Notes: generated by a model not told the origin, from the sequence alone. A stretch of DNA of 64,000 nucleotides from Brevipalpus yothersi (GCA_003956705.1 QZCP01000268.1:304495-368494), one strand, 5' to 3'. Positions 1 to 25,628 are shown, counted from the first letter of the stretch. Translations and numbers: made by a program.

Positions 1-32
1 GGGACGAGTTGTGGTCGCTCAGGACACACAGT

Positions 33-70
<38 letters not shown>

Positions 71-1100
71 CATGAAAAATTGAAGTCCATTTTTAGTCTT
101 CATATATTCGTTTGGAGCGTTGAGCTCTCTTGCCGAGTTTACATACATTCAGATCATAATTTATACTGTGTGAGATTGAATCATGAGTTTGCAAAATATT
201 TTTTCTTCTTCTTCTCTCTCTTTCTTTCTTTCTTTCTTTCTTACCTGCTCTTTCTTCAATACTTCGTTCATCATATTCGCTCTCTCTTTCTTCTCTCTTT
301 GATCAACAAACAGTACAACATAAAAGTGCAATGTGAACAGGTTGCATGAGAGAGAAAGAGAGAAAAAGAGAAAGGACAAATGAGATAATATTGATATTTA
401 GCTGTACCTGTTGATTCACTTCTCCAAACATACCATCTTCAAGAAGGAAAGAATGAGAAGAAGAAGAAGAAGAAGGTAAAAAAATTCAGCATTTGATTGC
501 TAATAGCAAAATGAGTAACGGTGGACAAAAGAGACAAAGCAATTATTTCGATTGACCGAAAATTTTTTTTTGCCTAATCAAACACGAGCGAGAAGCCAGC
601 AATTCAATGAATTTTTATTTGAGAAAATATTTTCAATCATTTGTATGAAATGGGTAGAGAGTTAATGAAGAATTTTTTTTTCTATGAGTAAATTTCAATC
701 AAATTCATGGATTTCATGAAGAAGCGAGAGAAAATTTATGATAGTTTACGATGTTTGATCTGGATGATTGTTCTATATTTAACAGTATATAGAAAAATTT
801 CCAGAACTTGAAGTGGCATTTGAAAATTGATGGCTATTTTGGCACTGGATTCGTTATTTGGAATGCAAGTATAATTTCACATCGTTGGTCAAGAAAAAAG
901 ATGAGGGACCAATTTGGACATGGAAGTGTATTCCTTACCAACAAATTTGATTGACAATAAATTCCAGCTTTACTCAATCGTTGCGTACGAGATCAATGAT
1001 GGAAAGCCAGATAGATAATGATTACGGTGAAAATTAACAGTTGATTAGTAGAAATGGTGATAAGTTACAGTTTAAAAGATTGAGAACCATACATTGGCCA
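1..1100. other. Non-coding region downstream of Pax3/7
   Basis: I see no convincing gene. A (GA)n tract occupies about 34-66 and further GA/CT-rich runs lie at 205-240 and 350-375. The stretch probably holds the 3' UTR of the Pax3/7 gene: a minus-strand AATAAA occurs near 615. An alternative short minus-strand exon (408-436, with splice sites and matching phase) is possible but weak. Confidence 0.4.
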
Positions 1101-13682
<12,582 letters not shown>

Positions 13683-14167
13683 ACTGGTTGGCCGATTGAA
13701 TTCAAATCAGTAATTAGGAAAGGATCCGGGGATAATCAAGTTGGAAATCACGTTAATCAATTGGATGAGGAACAAATTTGGATGATCTCCGGTAAAATCG
13801 AACAGAGTGAGTGGGAGAGATGAAGGAAAGACCGAGTAGAGGATGACCAAAGAGAGAGAGAGAGAGAGAGGAAAAGAAAGAGAGAGAGTTGAACAAGAGA
13901 TGTCTGGTATACAGTCTTGGCATAAAATTGACAAACTTTGATACGCTTCACGCCAACAGTATTTCGTACGTAGATCACTTTTCCATGCGAAATTCAAACT
14001 GAACGGTAGAGTCAATCGAGTAACTAGCTCTCTCTTTCTTTCTCTCTCTCTCTCTCTCCATCTCTATCTCTTCAGTATTTGGTGCCAAAAAAAGTGGGCC
14101 GTCCAGAAACGGATAGACCTGCCTCCCAACACTCTCTTATTACGCGCGTGGTGCTGATGGACCATCC

Positions 14168-14176
14168 TATATATAG
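14168..14176 (-). promoter_or_regulatory. Possible TATA box upstream of Pax3/7
   Basis: The minus strand reads CTATATATA about 490 bases upstream of the proposed Pax3/7 start codon, followed by a GC-richer stretch. If it is used, transcription would start near 14140 and leave a 5' UTR of about 460 bases containing GA/CT tracts. The sequence is almost palindromic, so its strand is uncertain. Confidence 0.3.
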
Positions 14177-14317
14177 AGACACTATGAGCACCAAAAGTTG
14201 TTCTATTCAACTCATTCACACTCAATATTCAATGCTCATATGATCACGTGAAAAGTTTGGCTACTACTATGGGTGGAGCTTAGAATGGAATTCGAAATAT
14301 TAATGAGAGAGTAAGAG

Positions 14318-14393
14318 GAAAAGAAAGAAAAAAAGAAAGAGAAAGAGAAAGAGAAAGAGAAAGAGAAAGAGAAAGAGAAAGAGAGAGAGAGAG
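14318..14393. repeat. GAAAGA/GAGAAA-type simple repeat
   Basis: A purine-only run grading from AAGAAAG through repeated GAAAGA units into GA dinucleotides. Confidence 0.9.
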
Positions 14394-14827
14394 CGAAGAA
14401 ATACTGAGAGGATAAGAGAAACATGCTAAAGTGCCAGGATCATCATCATGTGTTTCCCTGGAGGATCTTTGATAGAACAATAACAAGCTGAGCATAAAAG
14501 GGAGAGAGAGAGAGAGACTGAGAGATGAGCTGAAATAGATGTCTTGCTTAGGACAATGGAGTCCATATATATTCGAGAGGTCACTTGTCCTCCTCCTCTT
14601 AGTTTCTCTCTTTCTCCCTGTCTCACTGGCCTCAGGCTCACGTTGGCTCCATAATCGAAACCTAAAATGACCATAGAACAAAACCAATGGTGACAAGTGT
14701 TGAGTGTAGATCTTCAAGAATTTATGGTAGCCAACTCATTAGGCGAACGTCTTGAGGTTGTTTTGAGAATGCTCTCTCTTTTCCTGGCTCTTTCTGTTCA
14801 AATGATTTTCCTTATTTTCATTTAACC

Positions 14828-15286
14828 TTATTTTGAAACCCATTCAATAGCGTCAAATGATGGCCAAAAGAGTCTCAACGACTTGGCTATTATTTCTGCT
14901 CGAGTGGCACGTATATATACTTCTTTGCGCTGTACATGATAGTCCAGGAACACCATTTCAGACATAAAGAATCGATGGACAACGAACATTAGAAGAAGCA
15001 TTCCGATGAGCCCGCAAGCAAGATGGCCTGATAAGGATTCGATCTTCATTCTCTTTTGACTTTTACTTTCACTTTTACTATCTTTAGCCACACCAATAGA
15101 CAAAGATGAACTCCTTTTGACCCACTTTCTAGCCTTTATTTGCAAAAACCAAGATAAAATATACGGAATCCTTGACGTCGATAATGCAGTAGACTTTTCC
15201 CGCGTTTTGTAGAGCATTTTCCCGAAACAAGATGGAAAAAAAGTGGTGAACGAATATTTTCCCCATGAGCAATCAAAAATTTTCAC
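14828..15286 (-). CDS. Small single-pass membrane protein, unrecognised
   Basis: A single open frame of up to 152 aa, divergent from RPP30. I do not recognise the family. The N-terminal half is basic and Ser/Lys-rich. A hydrophobic segment (HLACGLIGMLLLMFVV) follows, then a polar helix-like tail (RKEVYIRATRAEIIAKSL) ending near WPSFDAIEWVSK. The non-repetitive composition and the clear membrane segment make it more gene-like than other orphan ORFs here. The start is uncertain: Met 1, Met 24 or a Met just before the membrane segment are all possible, the last giving a protein of about 74 aa. A small mitochondrial or ER protein would fit, but that is a guess. Confidence 0.4.
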   Translation of the reverse strand: MKIFDCSWGKYSFTTFFPSCFGKMLYKTREKSTALSTSRIPYILSWFLQIKARKWVKRSSSLSIGVAKDSKSESKSQKRMKIESLSGHLACGLIGMLLLMFVVHRFFMSEMVFLDYHVQRKEVYIRATRAEIIAKSLRLFWPSFDAIEWVSK

Positions 15287-15724
15287 TTCCCTTAATAAGA
15301 ATCAAATTATCCATAGATCTCAGTACCAATTAAAATGGTATCCACTAGTCCTGAATTGTAACGAAATCGAACATCTGAATTATCCTATATTTTTTCCAAG
15401 TCACGCTCTATTCAATCAAAATTTATGTGGGATCTTCGAGAAAGTGTCAGAAAAGTGGATAGCAATCTAAATCAAAACTTGAGAAATTTGATGCAAAAAA
15501 TTTCTCTACCATTAAGAATGATTCAGAACAAATTGGACAATTTAACAAGATTAATTTAAACTAAATTGAAAAAAAAAATTTCATCATCCATGAGCTTACT
15601 AGCGCCCCCTCCAGAAACGCATGTAAAGCCTATGAGAAATGAAAACAAAACTCATGCCGAAAGTAAATGTTTTGTGAATATTTTTTTTTGCTTGTACCGG
15701 CAAGTAGATTACAAGTTGATTAAT

Positions 15725-16639
15725 ATGGATTTAAATGTGATAATTGAGCAGGATAAAGTTCGTGATAGTGTTGGTGTTGTGAAAAGTAAGCTCCAACGGT
15801 GTCTCAAGCTTGGCTATAAGGCGATAGCGTTATCGGTGTACATTGATGGTAAGCAAGTGGGTAACATTCCAAATCCTCTTCAATTGACACCGGAAAGTTT
15901 AAAATTTTTTGATACCAACAAAATGGAAATATATTCTCGTCTCACGGTAGCTGTTGATGAAGGCTTACAATTACACAAATTAGGACAATCACCGATGGCC
16001 AAAAAATATGATCTTCTAGCTCTTCAACCGATGAATGATAAGGTTTTCAATCAAATTCTCACCGGAAATTTAGACTGTGATATCATAACATTCGATTTTT
16101 CCGAGAAATCACCTCTCAGCTTTCGTAAAGCAAAATTTTCTGTACCTAAAGAACGAGATATTGTTATGGAAATTAATTATGCTCAAGCTCTACAAGGCTC
16201 TAGTAGTCGGCATAACGTTTTCGCCTATGGACAGAACTTGGTGCGAAAAACTAGAGGCAAAAACATCCTCTTGTCGAGTGGAGCTCGAAATCCGATGGCT
16301 TTGAGAGCACCCAATAGTGTGACGAGCTTGTGAGTAGCCCTTAATTAATTGATTGGAATGTCTAAGCTAATTTCATTTCTCTCCCCCATTTTCTTCAGAG
16401 GTCTTCTGTTTGAACTCCCCGAGAATTTAGCTCGAGATAGTGTCCACCTCAACTGTTTAAAAGCTCTTCGACACTCTCGAGTTCGCAAAGAGCCAGCCCT
16501 ATCAGCTGTGTCCTGTGAGCCGTTGAAAGAAAATGAGAAATGGGTTCGAAAAGAGTTGCTCACAGCGGGCGATGAGAAATCCATTCCTGAAGATATAGCT
16601 TGCTCAAGTCCTAAGCGAATCAAAATGGATACTGTATGA
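15725..16639 (+). CDS. RPP30: Ribonuclease P/MRP protein subunit p30
   Basis: Protein subunit of nuclear RNase P and RNase MRP, which trim tRNA 5' leaders and process pre-rRNA. Two exons, 15725-16329 and 16399-16639, joined through GTGAGT and TTCAG, give 281 aa, close to the family length. Recognisable stretches include YDLLALQPMND, the CDIITFDFSEKSPLSFRK segment (matching the conserved CITVTEKLPFYFKR region) and the GKNILLSSGARNPMALRAP motif followed by GLLFELPE across the splice. The frame is open upstream to 15566, but that extension is low-complexity and unrelated to RPP30, so the ATG at 15725 (MDLNVII) is preferred. The gene is convergent with THOC2; the stop codons are about 80 bases apart. 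Confidence 0.93.
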
Positions 16640-16657
16640 TAGTGAAGTCTTATAAAA

Positions 16658-16663
16658 TTTATT
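16658..16663 (-). terminator. Polyadenylation signal AATAAA for THOC2
   Basis: The minus strand reads AATAAA about 56 bases past the THOC2 stop. It lies only 19 bases beyond the RPP30 stop on the other strand, so the two transcripts probably overlap at their 3' ends. Confidence 0.55.
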
Positions 16664-16718
16664 TTTTTTCAAGTTTTTGAACGATGATGAAAATGATGAT
16701 TAATTACAAGATATGCGA

Positions 16719-19700
16719 TCATTTGTCTTCCGATTTGTTCGTGGATCGTCGAGAGGAGGAACTCCGTTTGTTATCTGCAGACTTAATAACCAAAAAGATT
16801 GATTTAGATTTGTGATTTCGATGGGACTCTGTCTCTTACTTTTCGGCTAGATTCTCTCTCTTCGTTACTTGGTGTCTTTCTAGGTGCTTTGATTGAATCA
16901 TCTTCTTTCTTCTTTTTAACGCTCGGTTCTCCAGGCGATTCTTCATTCGTTTCCTTTAACAAAAAAAATTGGTTCTCTGTGAGTTTTTGGTTCCAAACAG
17001 GATTAACAATGCAAAATAGAATGGAATTGTGTCAAATCAACTTGAAAGTACCCTTTTTCGCGAAGATGATGATGATGATGATGAATTTGTACTCTTTTTC
17101 TCGTGGTGATTACGACCTGAGGATGGTGATGAGGAGGTCGAGTCATCACCTTTCCTCTTCTCGTTACTCGTGTCATTTCGATCTTTATCATTTCGACGTT
17201 CACTATCATCATGGGTCTAGAGTGAGGGAGAGAGAGAGAAATGAGATCAGACAAATGATGGAATTGCAGTTATAAAAACAAACCTTTGCCTCAACTTTTC
17301 GGCGTTTATACTCTGAGAGAGGGGAAAAAATGAAAAGAAATTATTGAATTTGAACTTCAAGCCAAAATTAATTCTCACCTCGCTCTGATTCATTTGGTGG
17401 CTCAACGCTCCTCCCCCTTGATTCACTTCTATCATTGTGTCTCGGTGAGGCGGATGAATTCGTTCTCTGATCGGTCTTATTTTTGTCTGAGTTCATATGG
17501 TTTCTACTTTCTGATTTACTCGGTTTGTCTTCCTTTTTAGATCGATTTACATCATTCTTCAGCTCTTTCACCTCATTCTTATCTTGTTCCTTACTCTTAG
17601 AAGAGTAGTCAGTTTTGATCTTATTGTTGTTCTCTCTCTTTTCTTTGGGCACAGGAGATTTAGGAATTGAGTTGGAGTTGTCCTTTGGTTCTTGTTTTGG
17701 CTCCTGTTTAGGTTCTTTTTTAATCATTACTTGTTTAACAGATTTATCATGGAATTGGCTTTCAGGGACACATGCACTTCGTCTGAGTTTGAGTTGACCA
17801 GCATAACTGAAATAAAGATGATTGAAGTGAAAATTCAAAGATAAAAAAGTCCCGAGAATCTTACCCAGTAGCCAAGGCGTGAAGATCAGGCCTCTTTCCA
17901 TGTTCTGTTCCTCTAATTGCTTCCACTCTCTTGTCAATAGCTTTGGCAAAACTTTCAATCGCGGGGAAAAAGGCGTTCATTTTAGTCAATATGATTAAAG
18001 AGTTTCTTATTTGAACATAATCTCCAGATTCTAGGCAAAGAATGAAGGCTTTGGTTAATCTGTAGTGCCATTTATGACAAACATGTCGATAATTTTCATA
18101 GTCGACATGAGATGGATCTTTGTCCGCGAACTTGGTGACAAAACCAGGGAATTTTGCACATTCTCTCTCAAAAATTTCTTTATCACTGTGCCAGCGAGAA
18201 ACTGTTTCAATCAATGAACATAGGAACCTTCCGTAATGATTGGCTTCTTTTTCGGTACAAGAAGATAGGGTGTATGATATATCTCCAAAAATCTGCAATG
18301 ATGGTATAAGGGGAGTTATCCACAAAAATGTTCATTTGATCTGATAAAACTCACCTTATCATAGCAGATCAATGTTGAAAAATTGGGAGTTTTTATAGAG
18401 TGGAGAAGATGAACAAATTTGGCACAATACAAGGCATCACTCGCAGTGAAGATACATCGAGGGAATAAACAATGCTGGAGGAATTGTGTGGTCATTTCTA
18501 CTTTAGCTACTTCTGGAAATGATGAAGTTCATTCATTATTCATCTGATGAGTTCAAAATTATCAAGTTGCACTTACTCGAATGAAACCATTGATTCCTTT
18601 CCTTTTCAAGCCTTTGTCTGACTCTCTTTACGTGATCTGCTTGTCTATTCTGCTCCTCGAGGAGCCGATCATAGAGTAGTTTACATCTTTCAATTTCTTT
18701 TTTCTTTTTACTAACAGCTAGCTCTTTATTGTCTTCCAAGTTGGCGATTTGAACTCGCAAACGATCAATCTCACGTTCATAACTAGATTTGGGTACTTCG
18801 AGATCGTAGGTGCTGAGGGTCCAAAAAGTAACAAAAAACCGAGGACTATAAAGGAAGAAAGAGGGTTATTCGGAACATTCGAGAAGAAAAGAAAAAATGT
18901 CAGAAAATTAAGAATATTCACCTGAGATCTTCCCAGAATTTGGATGGATAGGCAGGTATAATCGAATCAACGAGAGGTTTGGTCACATACTCCCATGCAT
19001 CGATGTACGATTGAGAATCTCTGAGTGAACGCTCGCCTCTTCTTATATCTTCAAATTTGAGCTGATAGAAAAAAATAGACTCATATTAGGTTAAGATGAA
19101 AGAGTACAATTACACTCACGTTTATATTATAGACAATCATTGGTCTAGCTAGAAAGAATGCAACGTCGGCATTCAAGTGGTAATCCGTGAGGAGCTTCGC
19201 TAATGGTGGCAATCGCCCAATATAATCATCAATGCTCAAATTAAGAGCAAGAAACGATCCATACTGAACGAGAGTTTCTTGACACTAAAATGTAGAAGAT
19301 CAATTAGAGAATTTTCAAATTTCTTTCTTTCTGGGATAAGCAAACCTGATCATAGAGCTTTCCAACAAGCTTGATATGTGGACTTTCTTTATCATTATAC
19401 AGAATACAATTACGCTGTTGAGCCATCAAAATGCAGAGCGGCATCGCCAGATTAGATTCCAGGAGAGTATCTTTAAGCCTCACAGAAGATTTCCTTGTGT
19501 TTCGAACTTGATTGAAGTAGCCTCCCTCTGCCTTCAGAAGTTCACCACCCGTCATAGCAGAGAGCTGATCATTAGTCACCTCTTCAGACGCTTCAATTCC
19601 AGTCATTTTCTGAATTATTTCCTTAAGAATTAGCAGATCTAAGCTTTTTCCAGCTTTCAATTGATTAGCGATGAATTGTAGCAATCCAGGTAAATCTACT

Positions 19701-21726
19701 GAATATTTTTTCACGAATGATCCCGCGAAATTTGCCAAGCTCAAAAGCAAAGGAGATATGGAAAGCCCATCGTGATATTTTCCATTCTTGCTCAAATCAC
19801 ATGAAGCATCGATTATACAGTATATGAGAACATCATAGGAGAGAGCTGTTAAATATTTGAGGGAATCTACTACTGGACCTATTAAATTGTCGTAAGACTG
19901 AACCTGTTGAGTTATGTACTCAAAGAGATAAGATGGATTAGAGTGACTAAGTTTTCCAATTTGGCGGCCTGAAAATTTTACATTCTCTCTACACAATCTC
20001 TTTACAGTGTATTTGATGCTTCTCATCGTTTCTGATCGAACTTTGATCAAAATAGGGAGATCATTTTCACGTTTCCAATTAGAATACAATGAGTATCTAG
20101 CAGTATAATCAAAGTGACGTAAGAATTGCCATAATTCATCAGCCAGGCCACAGTTACTCTCTACGGAGGACATTGATGGCAGGATAGACTCGTCCAACAA
20201 ATTAAGGAGATCATATCTAAACTCTTTCTCCTCAGATGAAATCATAAGAGATCTTCCGATGCGAACAATCTTAGAGATGAGCAAAGTGTCAGAGTGAAGA
20301 TAAGGCCCAAGAGTTGAGATCATAGGGAAAACACTGTCTCGCAAGTCTTTGGATTTTACTGCTTGCTTCACATTACGAGGATAATCAAACTCAATCGGCT
20401 TCACTTTGTTGATAATAGAAGGACTCAGCCCAGAATGCCTGCGGAGAAAAAAACGAAGAGAGAACATGTTAGAATATAAGAGTTCAAGGTAAGCCATGAT
20501 CAACTTACGTATGATAGATGGGATCAATGACATAGTGTAGAAGGGAACACAACTTTTTGGCAATATTCTGGCATGAAACCGCATAATATGGAGGTAGACG
20601 ATCAATTAAGGCTTTTACTGTATACCATTCACCAATTTCTAATAGAGCATCACAAAGACCTAATTTTTGATTGTTAGGAATCAGGAGGAATTTATCGAAT
20701 TCACTGAATCTATCATCTTCCATTTTCTCTTCAGGTGATGCAAAAATACTTCTTTGGGAGGCTTCGCGAGCTTCTTTGAGTTGTTCCTGATAAAAGTCTG
20801 CTATACATTTATCAGTTGGTACGAGGTAGTCATATAATTGATCAAGGCTGATGAGCTTGGCATGCAGAATCAACGCTGTGATTTTATATAGAGATGATGG
20901 GGTGGTGAAGCGAGGTGTTTCGGTATGGTAAAAGCTGAACTTGAAGGCAAGGATTTGGGCTAGTGTTGATGAGTTGTTGAGAAATTTTTGTAATAAAGGA
21001 ATGTAAGTGTCAACTAGATGAGGCTGGCATTCGAAACATTCAAGAACCACGTCGAGCACACGATTTGGATCCAAATTAAAGCAACCTACATGAGAGGATA
21101 TAGAAACGATGGAAAACGTTGGAGTATCATTCTTGTCACGTCCATAGAAGAGTTGATGTGATGACCAGCTTACCAATGAGTGCACGCAAATTTTCAAGCA
21201 CTTTATCACAATTGAAACCCGAATGTTGACAAAGTTCAGTAATCAATTTAGCATAACCCTCACTCTCTTCTCGAAATAGATTGAACTTTTGTTGCTTATA
21301 AAATAGTTTAGTTTTCAATTTAATAAACTTTGTCGATGCCATCTTCTTACTGGGTATTATTTTCGCATCACCGGTTGTTTCGGGATCAAGACGCTCTTTG
21401 AGTAGATAATCAGGAACTATCGTATTGGAGCAACCCGTTAATAGATGAATGAAATTATCACGTCTCGATTTGGTATCATTGGCTGAGGTTTCCATATCCA
21501 AAGCCAAAAAAACATCCGTCAACATTAATGGTAATTGTGTATCTACACCGACTACCTCTTGTAGACCATTAATGAGTAGACTTGAACGCAAATGGCCTTC
21601 AACCACTTGTACACAAGCATGATACAATATTTTGGTCAAATTTTCTCCATTATTCACATGTTGACGACACCTTTGGACAAACTCGGCGCGTCCACTTGAA
21701 TCCCAATTTTTATCACTCAATTCCAT
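16719..21726 (-). CDS. THOC2: THO complex subunit 2
   Basis: Scaffold of the THO/TREX complex, which couples transcription to mRNA packaging and nuclear export. Thirteen exons join in frame: 21174-21726, 20509-21085, 19346-20438, 19120-19284, 18922-19061, 18577-18845, 18355-18512, 17865-18292, 17379-17806, 17284-17312, 17052-17216, 16840-16953 and 16719-16781. They sum to 4182 bases (1393 aa, somewhat shorter than the ~1590 aa human protein). Conserved stretches include [75 protein letters not shown] and [20 protein letters not shown]. The C-terminus is charged, Lys/Glu/Ser-rich and low-complexity, as in relatives. One exon is only 29 bases. The last acceptor was chosen because it keeps the frame to a basic Ser/Arg tail. 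Confidence 0.97.
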
Positions 21727-23035
21727 ATTAAACCCTAATCCAAAACCACCCTAATCACACACACACACACAGACAAATACGACTAGCCCCGGGTAATGTA
21801 TGTGTGCAAGTATATTGAACCCCAAGTAGCTACGGGTTGGAATCACAATCGAAGCATTTACTAGTACCACTACTACCACTATTAATGACAACAAAATATA
21901 TATTCATATAAATCAATCAACTCAAATTGCTAATTAATCACAATTAAGCTTTTTTTGAACCTTCAAAAATTTTCCAAACATGCTTCCAAAACACCAAAAA
22001 CCGGTAAACAGCGCCTCTTTCGGGCACTTTTTGAGCCTCTTTTTTTGTGAGACTTTTCAAATTCTTTCCCTTTTCGGCTGCTTCATCCTAATGAGTGATA
22101 AGTGATTCATCTTTTGATTGAAGATCAAATTCACCAATTAATATTTGAGAAAAAATTCTTCCTTTCAGGTGTCTCTGGAACGGTGATCAACTTGACGATC
22201 AACTTCTTCCATGAAGAATTTCCAGCCTTGAAATCGCGATTTGATTTTCGATTGCCGGGAATGCTGAAGATTTTTTTAGTGATAAAATTATTTTGGCTAT
22301 CAAGTTTTTATCTTTTTTGTCCTCTTATCTTTTAATCCAATAACTTGCAATGGTATGAGCAGCGAAAGTAGTGTGAGTGATCAGAGTAAATTCTACACCA
22401 TTGATAATAAGTTTTCGTCCGGTGTCAGATAGTTATCGAACTTCCCGGATCTATGACTCTTTGAGATCGAATTTTTTCCCCACAATTTTGCCAATACTTT
22501 CAATCAAGTTGAAAAATTGGAGGCTAAAAAAAAATATTCCACAATGTTTTGGGTCCAAAAAATGAGTTGAGGTCATGGTAACACACCACTGTCCACACCG
22601 CGTTGACCATCACAGAGAGATGAACTTTTCATTCGATCGATTCACTTCCAGCTCGAATATGCGGCCTCTAATATTCGCGCATCCTCATGATTTGATTGTG
22701 AGCTTTGAGTTTCCGCTTCAAGCTGTATCACCATCATCATCATGATCAGATGCTGTGAGCATCATCATGAAAAGAATGCGATTCTGGATGCTTTTGTTAG
22801 ATGTGCAATCGTGATAGCCGATCAGTATTAACATTTTATATTGTGTGTGTGTGTGTGATATTGGTGGCCATTATGGGTTGTTGCTCTTTTTGTGAATAGT
22901 AGAAAATTTTATCTTCACCGTTAATCGAATCGAAATAATGTGGTTGAAAATTCTTTGAAAAATTGTTGAAGTGTATTGTGTGCGGTTGAAGAATTGAGGT
23001 CAATCTGAAAGAGAGAGAAAAAGGAAGGCGAGAAA
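21727..23035. other. Intergenic region between THOC2 and zinc-finger gene
   Basis: Contains the divergent promoters of THOC2 (minus) and the zinc-finger gene (plus). There is a CA run near 21757-21772, a (GT)n run near 22841-22858 and TCATCA-type repeats near 22729-22745. Open frames here have no recognisable domain. Confidence 0.6.
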
Positions 23036-24130
23036 ATGTTTTCCGAAAGACAATTGGAAATGAGCAGTGTCCTCAAGCCATCAGAAATTGATTTTCTTGT
23101 CGAAGCCAAAGATGGATCAAGTTGTATGCAAGCAATCAATGATGATCGCAATATACTCGAATTGAGACAAAAATTTATGGAAAAAAATTTGGTACCCAGT
23201 TTACAGGTGTGCGAAAAAAATGGTAATTGGTTTACACTCAATAATTCATTATTGCATATCATCAAGCATCTAGAAATGCAAGGTAAATGTTCCACAATAC
23301 ATGTAGAAATTGTGCCCATTGACTTTATACCGGAAACTTTACAAAAATGCATGTCCATCAATAAATTGAATGGCATCTCTAATGGTGATGTGAAGATTAA
23401 CCAGAGCAACGATCAAACAGGTAAGTTACCATCACTTCAGATCAAGTCTATAGAATGAAGCCTGTGTGAATGATGAATGATGAATCATCTGTTGATTTTC
23501 TCTCCTCTTCAATTCATCATCATGTCCACAGATAAACCAGAACATGCCGGTGCCCGGCGTCGAAGTTTTCGTAAATTGCAGATCGAAGAAAACTTTGGCA
23601 TTGAGAGCAGTTTTAGTCATCATCAATCAACAACAAATGGCCAGATTCACTATGAAATTGAGGGTGAAGGAGATAGTAATACAAGCTTTTCCGATGTTTC
23701 AGACTATTACCATGAATATTACGAAGATGATGGAGGTGAGCCAAGTGCCCTTAGTCACGCAAATTTTACACTCAATTATCTACACCATTTAACATCATGA
23801 TATTCTTTTTGTCTATGTGCGTGTGTGTGTGTGTGTGTGTGTGTTTCTTTTTTTATTGTAGAAAATTCACCAGGTTCATGTGGAGTTTGCGATCGTTCAT
23901 TTCGAAATGCTCGACAATTGGAAAGACATCAATTTAATCGGGGCCATTTTTCCTGTCCATCGTGTGATTCAATTTTTCTATCCCTTCTCAACTACCAATT
24001 GCATCGACGAATTTCCGGCCACTATGGTGAAGATGAAATGGATCATGAGGACGATTTGAATGGACTTCCAGAGAAAACCTTGAACACATCTCCAATTCGG
24101 CCTTGTGATATGGTGGAGAGACTATTGTGA
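23036..24130 (+). CDS. C2H2 zinc-finger protein with a conserved-looking N-terminal domain
   Basis: Three exons, 23036-23420, 23532-23735 and 23862-24130, join in frame to 285 aa. Residues about 13-105 form a compact non-repetitive region (VPSLQVCEKNGNWFTLNNSL, then HIIKHLEMQGKCSTIHVEIV). Its pattern, a polar loop, a W-x-[TS]-L-[DN]-N segment and a following strand, recalls the ParB/sulfiredoxin-like fold of some eukaryotic proteins. That resemblance is from memory and weak. After an acidic Ser/Tyr-rich linker come two adjacent C2H2 fingers at about 203-250 (CGVCDRSFRNARQLERHQFN and CPSCDSIFLSLLNYQLHRR), each C-x2-C-x12-H-x5-H. A role in nucleic-acid or protein binding is likely; the exact orthologue is not identified. 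The intron before the last exon carries a (GT)n run. Confidence 0.82.
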
Positions 24131-25628
24131 GAGACTATTGTTTTTGGCCATTGGACAAGGTAGTGCTGGATGCAAGCAATCAGCAACCAAATGTGACATA
24201 ATATCTCTCGAGCCTTTCGTAAAACAATCCCCATAAATTAACTACTTACTTACATCGATCAAACTACATACTCAACAACAAATTATAGCTGCTTCCAAAA
24301 TACATCTGATCGTTGACATTATTATTCTCTCACTAGTAATTGTTAACAATCATCATTGTGGAGATTTTTTCTTTAACTATCATATTACCCATTGTCATCA
24401 CCCTTCCATCACCATCATCACAATCACCCATAAATTAATTTCCAGTGAAAAGAAAAACAATGTCTTAAATTGTCACTTTAATTACTCTCCATAATTGCCC
24501 AGCACACGCGAGCTCGTTCTGCTTCAGAACGAAATTTTTTGTCAGACCAATAACCTCACATCCGTTTCAAATTAAGTTTCAATCAGCAAATCATGTCAGA
24601 TAGACATGAAAAAAAACCATTCTCACGATCAATGCCTCAATGCTATTATCCATATTATCCATACCAACCATAGCAAAAAGGTGGAAAAAAAATAAAGCAT
24701 ACAAGAGAGATATGCAAATACACAAAATCGATTGTTCCAAGGACACGATTAATTAATGTCAATCGATCTGCAAGAATCTCGAAACTCTCACATTCAAACC
24801 TATCGAAACTGAATACTCGTGAGAAGTAAAAAGCTTCCTCCCTTAATTTGATGTCTCAACCAAAATATGATTGTATTGCATCGTTCCGAGTACAGATCAA
24901 AAGTGCTATCGTTAGTGTGTAAGTGAGAAGGGAGAGTAAAATTATTCACACCACCAACACTATTAATTATTATTATCCATAGTACACTACTTGGGTTCAT
25001 GTGGCTGTGGCTGAAGCTGTGATGTTGATAGTGATTAAGATGAAAATATGATTTAACCGCCTTTTGATGTTTATACATAACGATTAATCAGCTGGCGAGC
25101 AACACTTACTTACTTACTCTCTCTCGCTCTTGCAAGCTTGTTTCTCTTTGCTTTTTTTTCATTGTTGAAAGGCGTTTGTTTACATTTGATGAACATTACT
25201 GTTTTGTGGAGAAGAAGAAGAAAGTGAATTGAATTGAATTCTGTTGTTGTTTATATACATGTATTTAAATATATTTCTGTATACGTTCCAATATACCAAT
25301 TTAGTCATCATTCATATGTTTGATTGATTTTGATTCGAGTAGCATTTAATCATCAACATCATCAGAAAAAAAACTAGGATTGAAAGTGGAAAAGTGAGAG
25401 AGAGTGAAAAAGAGAGAGAAAGAGAAAGAGAGAGCTTTATCAACATTATTACATACTCTTTGGTTTGGTTGTACTTGAAAAATATTCAACACTTTGTAAC
25501 ACATTTTTTTTGACAACATTGATCGTGTGTAGTGGTGTTAGTTAATTTGTTGATAACTGTTAATTCTGTGAAGTGTGTGTGTAAAACTCTTTATTCTGTT
25601 TACTTTTTTTCCACTAATCATCTTCCAA
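24131..25628. other. Intergenic region between zinc-finger gene and TMEM11
   Basis: An AATAAA at 24691-24696 on the plus strand could end the zinc-finger transcript about 560 bases past its stop. The rest is AT-rich, with GA-rich runs at 25395-25433. I see no gene; the minus-strand frame at 24800-25078 has no recognisable feature. Confidence 0.5.

Noticed and set aside
15566..15724. 53-residue N-terminal extension of RPP30
   Set aside because: Low-complexity sequence without family similarity; the ATG at 15725 gives the expected start.
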